Notes under the pieces: model-generated | What the model saw: only the letters and a program-made list of their open reading frames with translations | Told to the model about the DNA's origin: nothing | Databases searched by the model: none | Assembly: GCA_017432545.1 (NCBI GenBank) | Contig: JAFRJA010000176.1 | Span: forward strand, 1-32,042 | Origin: Erysipelotrichaceae bacterium | GTDB lineage: Bacteria; Bacillota_I; Bacilli_A; Erysipelotrichales; Erysipelotrichaceae | DNA length: 32,042 bases | Reading direction: 5' to 3' | Shown: in pieces, positions 1-8,400 of the stretch | How positions within the stretch are numbered: position 1 is the first letter of the stretch | Layout: every line of letters begins with the position of its first letter | Program-made: the position numbers and the translations under genes

Positions 1-132
1 ATTATTGTATATCTCCGGATCGTCCGTTACGAATACGGTGTCATCGGAAAGATCATAAAAGTATACGTCCTTCTCTTCGGGTTTCCCTTTCTTTTCAATA
101 TCGCACAGGAAAAAGTAATTGTAATCCAACAT
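1..132 (-). CDS. Putative membrane immunity protein, N-terminal part only (runs off the left edge)
   Basis: The ATG at 132 opens 44 codons that stay open to the window edge. The peptide (N-terminus MLDYNYFFLCDIEKKG, later YFYDLSDDTVFVT) is nearly the same as the N-terminus of the gene at 17939-18595, at both protein and DNA level, so this is a second copy of that gene. A TGA stop lies just before the start in the arrangement TGATCATG, and a GGGG stretch about 8 bases upstream can serve as the ribosome binding site. It is the third immunity-like gene downstream of the large Rhs gene. The immunity role is inferred from position and from relatives in this window; the rest of the gene is not visible. 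Confidence 0.7.
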   Translation of the reverse strand, partial: MLDYNYFFLCDIEKKGKPEEKDVYFYDLSDDTVFVTDDPEIYNN

Positions 133-134
133 GA

Positions 135-176
135 TCAGTACCCCATAGAATAATTCTGCTTGTTCAAAAAAGGAGA
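135..176 (-). pseudogene. Remnant of an Rhs toxin C-terminus
   Basis: Thirteen codons ending in NKQNYSMGY and TGA, directly upstream of the partial immunity gene. The same ending (DKQNYSMGY, stop, then TGATCATG) closes the longer remnant at 18598-18786, and the big Rhs protein also ends in YGY. A TAA stop immediately precedes these codons, so nothing more of the tail survives. I read it as the last piece of a displaced toxin tip. Confidence 0.55.
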
Positions 177-210
177 TTATTCCATTCAGTCCAAGCTAAG
201 CTTTTTTTGT

Positions 211-1122
211 TCAGATGATGATTGCCAGTATGAAGTTAGTAAGGAGGATGCGGTTCAGGACAAGTCCTATGAAGGAAGTGACATATTCATCCTCCTCCCT
301 TCTTCCCAGATGGCCAAGGATGATGCCCGCAATAGAAATCACGGGAATGAGCCAGATCATGCGGGGATATGCTCCCAGGATCAGACTGAGGACAGTGTTC
401 AGCTGCGCCAGAACATAGGAGATCCCGCCCTTTCCGATCGGATGCCTCTCCGGCTTCTGTTTTTCCTGTTCCCCGGATCCGCTGGCGTTTCCCGGACCTG
501 TCAGTTTGAGTATCCTTCCTGAAGCGGAAGGCAGGGAATCCATGTTCACCTTGAGGAAGGCGCAAAGCACGACAGGAAGCGTGTAGATCAGAAGGATCCA
601 CCAGCGGCATTGATAGGCAACAAACGCATAGTACAGGCATGAGAGCGTCACTCCGAGCAGATCCCTCTTGAGATATTCTGAGCCTTTCCCCTGCTCGTAC
701 AGCCTTCGCAGCTCATCCCTGTCCGGATCAAGCTTCACGGCTTCGTCCTTTATCTCCATCATGACCTTCTTTCTCTTTTCAGACTCGATGTAAAACCAGA
801 TCAGGACAGAAACGGCGATGACGATCAGCTGTTCAACAAGCCATTGCCAGAACCGGAAGGAAGAGTAGTCCGGATAGTAGTAGTTGATCCCTCCAAGATA
901 TGCCCAGGCCGTAATAAACACCAGGGCAAGGACAAAGCAGACCGCCGCTGCAAGGATGACATTCCTAACGGTAGTGTTTCTTTCCTCGTTGACGGCTTCT
1001 TTGTGCAGGTCGGCTCTTTCGTCCTGTGTCCTGAACACCGTATGATCCGTGAAGTCATAGAAATACCAGCAGTGTCCCTCTTCCTCGTCAGTATCGCATA
1101 AACGGTAGTACGGATAGATCAT
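211..1122 (-). CDS. Putative membrane immunity protein with an extra C-terminal hydrophobic domain
   Basis: A 303-residue protein. I chose the ATG at 1122 because an AAGGAG site lies just upstream and because it overlaps the stop of the preceding gene as ATGA, which indicates translational coupling. The N-terminus (MIYPYYRLCDTDEEEG, then WYFYDFTDHTVFRT) matches the other immunity candidates here. Two hydrophobic segments follow at about residues 52-75 and 90-110, then a charged stretch, then further membrane segments near 160-195. After a DSLP motif there is a low-complexity linker (about 210-230) and an additional roughly 90-residue hydrophobic domain with GIILGHLGRR, reminiscent of DUF4190-type membrane domains. 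The other members lack this extension. Protection against an Rhs-type toxin is inferred from location; no catalytic motif is visible. Confidence 0.7.
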   Translation of the reverse strand: MIYPYYRLCDTDEEEGHCWYFYDFTDHTVFRTQDERADLHKEAVNEERNTTVRNVILAAAVCFVLALVFITAWAYLGGINYYYPDYSSFRFWQWLVEQLIVIAVSVLIWFYIESEKRKKVMMEIKDEAVKLDPDRDELRRLYEQGKGSEYLKRDLLGVTLSCLYYAFVAYQCRWWILLIYTLPVVLCAFLKVNMDSLPSASGRILKLTGPGNASGSGEQEKQKPERHPIGKGGISYVLAQLNTVLSLILGAYPRMIWLIPVISIAGIILGHLGRREEDEYVTSFIGLVLNRILLTNFILAIII

Positions 1123-1742
1123 TTCTTCTCCTTTCTGGCTTCTTTCCACAGATAGAGGTGAAGTCTTAGTATGTTATGAGGCAGACAAGGGATAATACTC
1201 CAAGATGAAATCAAGACCAGAGAAGGCAACTCATAGATCCAGTCCATCCTTCCTTTCATGAAGAATCGGCTGATGGAATAGTAGGCAAGATAGAACAGAA
1301 AGCACTCTATCAGCATTATTGCAATTCTAGGCTTGTCGCCTGTTATATAGTATTCCCTGATCTGCTTGTAATCTGCCTCAACGATTTCTGAATTTTTCTT
1401 TATTTCCGGCATAGGTTTTACTGAAATATAGTGAACAAAAAGAATAACAAGGAAAATGACTATGATATCAATCGTTATGTATAAGTTTATAGATGACGGA
1501 TCTCTTGGAAGAGAATTGAAGAAACCGCTCATTCGCCTTAACAGCAGGCATCCAAGAAGTGCGGATCTTTTTTTCAATATGAAATTCCGGAACCTGTCGC
1601 TAAACATATGGTCTGATATTTCATCTCGCTTGCTTGAATGGATTTTATACAACCTTTTTTCTTTTAAATCAAAAAAATACCACATAAAGTGATTATCTTT
1701 TTTTTCTAAAGCACATATATAAACCGTATTGTTTAGTTCCAT
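1119..1742 (-). CDS. Putative membrane immunity protein, cognate candidate of the Rhs toxin
   Basis: A 207-residue protein starting 30 bases after the stop of the Rhs gene, the usual place for the cognate immunity gene in polymorphic toxin loci. The N-terminal soluble part (MELNNTVYICALEKKD, then MWYFFDLKEKRLYKI) has the pattern shared by all immunity candidates in this window. Hydrophobic segments lie at about residues 85-108, 135-155 and 165-185. The ending CLPHNILRLHLYLWK resembles SLPHNCLRLLLHLNR of the 17939-18595 protein, which supports one family. The gene is much richer in A+T than the Rhs body. The next gene begins inside its stop codon. I know no named family for it; assignment as immunity is inference. 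Confidence 0.75.
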   Translation of the reverse strand: MELNNTVYICALEKKDNHFMWYFFDLKEKRLYKIHSSKRDEISDHMFSDRFRNFILKKRSALLGCLLLRRMSGFFNSLPRDPSSINLYITIDIIVIFLVILFVHYISVKPMPEIKKNSEIVEADYKQIREYYITGDKPRIAIMLIECFLFYLAYYSISRFFMKGRMDWIYELPSLVLISSWSIIPCLPHNILRLHLYLWKEARKEKK

Positions 1743-1772
1743 TTTTTGCCTGTTTCTATCTCTTTTGTTGGT

Positions 1773-2426
1773 CTAATATCCATATGAAGATTTATAAACC
1801 GGATCGTAATAATCAAAATCATATGAAAGTTGTATATTCTTTACTCTTTCATCAAATACATTATATAAGATATTTGTTATTGCTATCTCTCCAATATCAC
1901 TAACAATTGCACTTAATAAAGATGGTGTTGAATATGAAGTTAAGAAAAAAGCATTCCTTAATAAACTAATAGTTTGATTCATTGTTTTTTCAACACCTTC
2001 TCCAATTGCCGCGTGCACTCCAGATTTTGCGGCAGCATTGACTGGATTCTCTCCTCTCACAACCTGCTGATAGAAGTCAGCGGCAACGCCGAACACAATA
2101 GGATAGATCACAGCACCTGATGATAGTGCTCCGTAAAAGATCAGAATATCTACTCCCAATGAAAAAGCTTCAGAAACCAGATCCAATGAAGAAAAGCTGT
2201 AATTGCCTATCACATAATCATACTTTTCATTAGATATCGTTTCCCGAAGAGTAATCCCAGAGCTTATTGCGTACGAGGGTACTCCATAAGGCCCGTTACT
2301 GTATGGATAAGGATTTACGGAGATCTCCGGACCGTTTCCTCCCTTTGCCGGTTCCGGCGTCACAGTCCCTGTTCCCGTCTCCCCGTCGATGACGCTTACC
2401 AGGTAGTGTCCCGTAGGATCGATGAA
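1773..2426 (-). other. C-terminal toxin tip of the Rhs protein
   Basis: This is the segment after the DPTGH hinge. It starts with a Gly/Pro-rich linker and then becomes hydrophobic: ILIFYGALSSGAVIYPIVFG, then ADFYQQ, then NAAAKSGVHAAIGEGVEK, and near the end SAIVSDIGEIAITNILYNVF. Small residues are spaced within hydrophobic stretches. No nuclease, deaminase or ADP-ribosyltransferase motif is evident. A membrane-permeabilising activity would suit both the sequence and the integral-membrane partners, but this is inference. The last roughly 500 bases are clearly richer in A+T than the Rhs body, as expected for a swapped module. Confidence 0.6.
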
Positions 2427-5400
2427 GCTGACAGGGTTGTTTCCCGCATAGGAGTAGAGGTTGTGGGTGATGGAGGAATAGATGGAACCTTTATACGTAT
2501 CGTTTGACAGGAATACGCCTAATGACGGATCGTAGTACCTGGCGTTCATGTAGTACAGGCCCGTATCCGTATCCAGTTTGGCTCCCGTGTAGGTCTCTTC
2601 GTTGAAGAAGGTACTGCTGCTTACGATGATGATGTTGCCGTATTCGTCGTAGACGTAGTTGTTGGCCTTGTATCCGTTGTGCTTGATTATGGAGGTGATC
2701 GATCCCCGGATGTCGGTGTTGAAGGTGAACCAGTCCGAGGTGTTGGAAGAGGTGTACCGGTAGGACATCAGGGTGGTGCCGTAAGGGTCAGGTATGTTCT
2801 CGATGAGCTTGTTTCCCGAGGAATCCGATTCAAACAGGATGGTGTCTCCCGTGTAGCAGTACTTCCTGACGATCGATGCCGCATAGGTGCTTACCTGGTC
2901 TTCCGTGATGTCGTAGAACAGGGTGCTTACCGTCCTTGCCGTTCTGCGGCCGCTTCCGTCGTAGGTGTATGTGCCTTCGCTAGAGGAGATCGTGTCGTCG
3001 ATCTGAAGGGTCTTGTTATGGGAGGAGCCGTTGACGGTGTAGGAGGTCATGGTGCCGGAGAGATCGGCGCTTCTTTGCGTTTCGATCAGCCTTTGCCTGT
3101 CGTCGTAGATATAGGAAGTATCCGTATCGAGCAGGAAGTCCCCCACCAGGGTGAAGCCCTGAGGGTAGTACTGGCTCGTCTCCTGGTAGGAGGATACGGG
3201 CCTTCCCGTTTCCGATACCGAGGACAGCGATCCGTTTGCGCTGTAGGTATAGGTAGAGGAGACGTTGTAGGTCCTACTTTTGTATTTGACTTCCTCGGTG
3301 CTTGAGGTGAGCTGGTTGAGGGAGTTGTAGGTGTATGTGGTCACCAGGCTGTCCTTCGTTTTCTGTATCCTGTTTCCCGCATCGTCGTAGAGATAGGAGG
3401 TGGTCGAGTTCATGTCGCAGGACTGCACGGCCTGGATCAGCCTGTTGAGGGAATCGTAGGTATACCTGTTTACGATGACCTTGTTCAGGTAGTCGCTGTT
3501 GATGATCTCCTTGACGATGTTGGAGTTGGAATCGTAGGTGTAGGTATACAGTTCTCTGTCGTTTCCGGTGTCGCTGTAGCCGATCTGCTTCGTCCTGCCG
3601 AATTCGTCGTAGGAATAGGAAGCCGTGACGTTGGTGGCGCTGGCGTTGAGGAAGTTCCTGTAGATCTTTCTTTTCTTCAGGGTGCCGTTGCTGTTGTACG
3701 TGTAGACCGCGACCTGATATTCGTTGATAAGCTGATCATTGCTGTCGGTCTGATCCAGATAGATCGACGAGAGCCGGCTGTCGGAATCATAGGAATAGCG
3801 GATGATCTCCTTTCCGGTGGAAGAGATTGCCGTATTGCTGTGGTTTCCATAGGAGATCGATTCGACCAGACCGGTAGGAGTGTAGGCGTAGTCGATCGCT
3901 TCCCCTGACTGGACGTACTGTACCGCCCTTCCGAGTGAATCGTAGCTATAGGATACGTCAGTCCCGTAGATCAGGGTATCGTTACCGTCGTAGTCGGCCA
4001 TAGCGGTCAGCCTTCCGATGCCGTCGTAGGTATATGCGGTATAGGAATCCGATCTAGTCTCTCTCAGCAGCTGGTCGTATGCGTCGTACGTATACAGGAT
4101 CTGCGAATCGTCGTTGTTGGTGAGAGCCAGAAGGTTGGAATTGGCGTCGTAGGAATAGCGGGTCTGCATCGAAAGAGAGTCGCTTCCGACCCGTCTTTCC
4201 CTTACCGTTCTTCCCGCCCTGTCGATGTAGGTCTCGTAGACTAAGCCATTGGGATCGGTATAGTAGTTCAGGATCCTGTCGCTGACGGCGGTGTTGCCGT
4301 AGGAGTAGGTCGTCGTGACCGATCCGTTCCCCTCGATAAGGGCTGTCAGTCTGTTGAGCAGGTCGTAGCGATAGGTCGTGACGTTGCCGTTGCCGTCAGT
4401 GGAGGAGATCACGTTTCCGACATAGTCGTAGGCGCTTTCCGTAGAGATGGTGCCGTTGCTGGTGCCCTTGACGATGGTCTTCAGGACGTTTCCATTTGGA
4501 TCGTAGGAATACAGAACGGATGTGCCGTTGCTGCCGGTGATCTTCATTACGTCCCCTCTGGCGTTGTATTCCGCCACAGTGGTCTTTCCTTCCTTCTCTT
4601 CCCTGATCAGTTCGCCTGCACTGTTGAAATAATCGATGCAGGAGACCACGGTGTTGTTTCCTTCCTTTTCCGATGCCGTGACCTTGTAGACCAGAGATCC
4701 GTTCAGGGTCACGTATTCATAGCTGTACAGCGTTTCATGATTCAGCTCGTTTGTTGACTGGTTCACGGTGATCCTGACCGGTCTGTTCCGGGAATCGTAA
4801 TAATAGGTCGTATACGTGCCGAGGTTGTCGGTCACTCTCTTGACCGTGCTGTTAGGATAGTACTCGTAAAAGGTGAAGCGGCTGACGTCCCTGTATGTGA
4901 CGATGTTTCCCTTCTCGTCGTACTGAAAATAGCTGCTGTTGCCTTTCGGATCGCTCGTCTGTAAGGGTCTTCCCATCGGATCATACAGACCGATCGTCGA
5001 GGTGATGTACGTTTCGCTGTCGAGTTCCAGAGAGGAACTGACCACTCTGCCGTACGCGTCGTACTGATAGGTCGTCTCACTGCCGTATTCATCAGTTGAG
5101 GAAGTCAGCAGATACGGCTTCTGCGTATCGTATTCGAACTCGGCGATCCTGCTCAAGGCATCGGAAGTCGAAAGCAGATTGCCGGTCTGGCTGTCATATG
5201 TGTAATCCGTTATGATGTCGGATTGTTCGTTCTGCGGTATGATCGATCTGGTGACGCTGTATGGATTGTGGCTGTCTGCGTATACGTATTCCGTTTCATT
5301 GCCCATGGGATCGGTTGCGGAAATCAGATTGTGCAGGGAGTCGTATTCAAAGCCGTAGCAGATCTGCCTGCTCTGGATCGTGCCGCCGGAGTCATAGTAC

Positions 5401-8400
5401 TGTTCGTCATAGCAGATGGACGTGATGTTCTGCGCGGCATCATAGGCATAGTAGATGGTATTGCCAAGAGAATCGGTCGTGTTTGCGCACAGTCCGTCAT
5501 TGCCGTACTGGAGAGAGGAGGTCGAAAATACCGCTTCACCGATCCGGCTGCTTACCGTTCTGCTCAGACCCTGATACCCAAACTCCATCTTCTGATCATC
5601 CGGGAAGAGGATCTCCGCTATCCTGTCTCCGTCATATGCGAATTCCAGTTCGGTGAGGTTGTTTCCTCCGCCGGCACCCGGCACCTGAAGCAGGCTCAGC
5701 AGCCCGTCTGTATACGCATAGCTGCTCGTTACCGCAAGGGCGCCGTTGGCGGTCCCTGCAGTATACGTCGTCAGGGATTCCGTCACGGAGATCAGCCTTC
5801 CGCCGCTGTAATCGTATTCCACAACGGTATTGTCCGGGAAACTCAGCCGATAGAGAAGATCCAGCTTGTCAGACTGGGAGTAGTAGGTGAACGCGATCTC
5901 CTGGCCGGAGGAATTGCTGACTCTTGAAATGTTCCCGCGTCCGTTGTAATAGAAGGTAATGCAGTCTCCCGAACGGCTCCTCATCTGATAGAGCCTGTTG
6001 AGGGTATCAAAGACGTAGCTGACCCCGTCGTCTCTTTCGACTGTGAAATGATCCGTATCGTAGACAAGCGAAAGCGTTTCGCCGATCGGCGAATCATATC
6101 CGCTGTTTGTCTTCTCGAAACGATGGAACGATCCGTCTCCGTCCTTGAGCAGCACAGCCTGCTCTTCCCCCCCGGAGTATTCCACCATGATCGACGTATT
6201 GAAGCTCAGATCCCATCCGTATCCCAGGATCGTCCTGCTGGTCGACCTGGAGTTGTACGTCCTTCTGGCGACCAGCGAGAAAAGAGACGAATCGACCCGT
6301 CCGTCCGTGACGCTGTAGACGAGATTGCCGTCGTGCAGCTCCACATAGCCGTTTCCGTATCCGTCGGAAAAGCTCTGATATCTGTAGTTTTCTTCAAGAC
6401 CGAGGTGCTTGCTGACTTCGTTTTCCTGCGCGAACCAGGCGCTTACCGTGTTGGAAGGAGCCGACTCCCTGCCGTTCCTGTTCGCCGTAACATAGTAGCT
6501 GAACTGCCTTCCGTATTCGATCTCCCGGTCATAGTAGTAGGAATCGGCGATCCCTGATGCGATCTGGCGGTAATCGCCCGTTCCGTATGGCGCCCTGTAT
6601 ACGCTGTAAAGCGCGCTCTGATCGGCGATCCCGTCCCATTTCAGCGGAACGAGGAAGAAGGAGCTTCCCTGCACGCAGAGATTCTGCGGAACATCGACTG
6701 TCCTGATCCTGAAATGATCCGCATCGAGCTTCACGAGCTTGACGGAAGTCAACGTAACCGAATCGATCGGCCCCGAGAGCTCGGCAGGATCGCCGCTTAC
6801 AGGATACGTGATCTTTATCGTATAGAGGCCTTCCGAATCGGAAAGAGGGTTCTGACCGTTTCCATTGTTGAAGAGTACATCCACATAGTAGTCCGTATCC
6901 GGAACAATGGAGACAAAGCTGCCGTTCCCCTTGGCGACGTAACAGCCGATCGCGGAACTTCCGTACTGCTGCAGGAACGAAGCGGACAGCGATACCGAGA
7001 TCCTGAACCTATCGATATCCCCGTTGTCGGGAACGGTGGCCACATACGTGCCTGAACCGGCAGACGGCGGATTGCTTGCGGGAACCGTTTCCTGCGCCTG
7101 TTCTGCGCATCCGTACACGGGAACGCTGTAATAGTCGTCGGTACTGTCCGATATTCTGACATACGGAAAGTGAACGCTTCCGTCGGAAGAATCGCTCAGG
7201 TCGTCAATGTCGATCTCGCTCGAAAGAGGCATCGCCTTCTGATCGACGATCAGCTTCGCGGTTCCCTGAGGTACCGTCCCGCTCAGCGTGATCGCATTGA
7301 CCTGGCTTTGCATGTACCAGATCCCGCCGGTAACAGTGGCCTTGCTTATCGAAAACTGCGGATCCACGTAGAGCGAACCGCTGCCTTTTGTATACGTACG
7401 AACTGTTTCCGTTTCGTTCCCCGCGCTGTCCTGAGCCGTGATACGGAAGGAAAGGACTGTGTTTGCCGGAATGCTTCCGGCATCGAAAACGGCTATTATC
7501 CCCTCAACGGGTTCGCTTCCCTGAGCGACCGTCGTCCTGATACCTGGGGCGGATTCATGTTCGATGCTCCAGGAAGCGAGCTCGCAGCCGTCGGCGATCG
7601 ATCCGGAGAAAATGACGTATTCACCGGTCAGGGAACCGTTCGCAGGCGATATGTCGACTGTCGGCGAACCGGTATCTTTGTAGTAGGACGTCCAGGAAGA
7701 CTCCGAAGCGTTTCCGTCCATGTCCTTCGCATAGACTTCGATATCGATCATCCCGTCGTTGTACGGCGAAACGACTATGCTGCCGATGCCGGACGATCCG
7801 CAGCCGATCTGCGTCTCGCCTTTTATCATTACCGCACTTCCGTTCTGGGTCTGATACAGCCTGTAGTAGACGTTCGGATCCGCGTCCGTCGGATCGTAAA
7901 CACCGGACCAGGAAAGCGTCACGCTTGAGGAATTGCTCCAGGTCGCTGCGTTCAGGGAAACGGCCGGTCTGGAAGGCGACGCTGCATCGATGATGTTGAA
8001 GGAGGCGGATCTGGTATAGATCGCAGGACTGTTGCCGTTGCTGTCGAACGCCTTGATCTCGGCATACGCGTTGTTCTGTCCGTTCTCCACCGTGAAGATG
8101 CAGGACAGACTGCTTACAGAGGTGTCCGGTTCGACTTCCTGCTGGGCGATCATCAGTCCGCCGGGACCGCACAGTCTGACCAGGTAATGGTCTATCCCCG
8201 ATGCTCCGTGCAGCGGAAGATCGCTGATCTGGTCGAACGTCACATCGACATCCGTGCTGCCGTTGGTGACCGTTTGAGAAACAAGGATGCTGCCGGAGAC
8301 CGCATTGGGCGGGGTCGTATCCGAAAAGACCACTTCCGTGTATTCGGAATAGGTCGTTGAATTCGCATTGTATGCGCCGACGGCTATGTAGTACCTGTTC

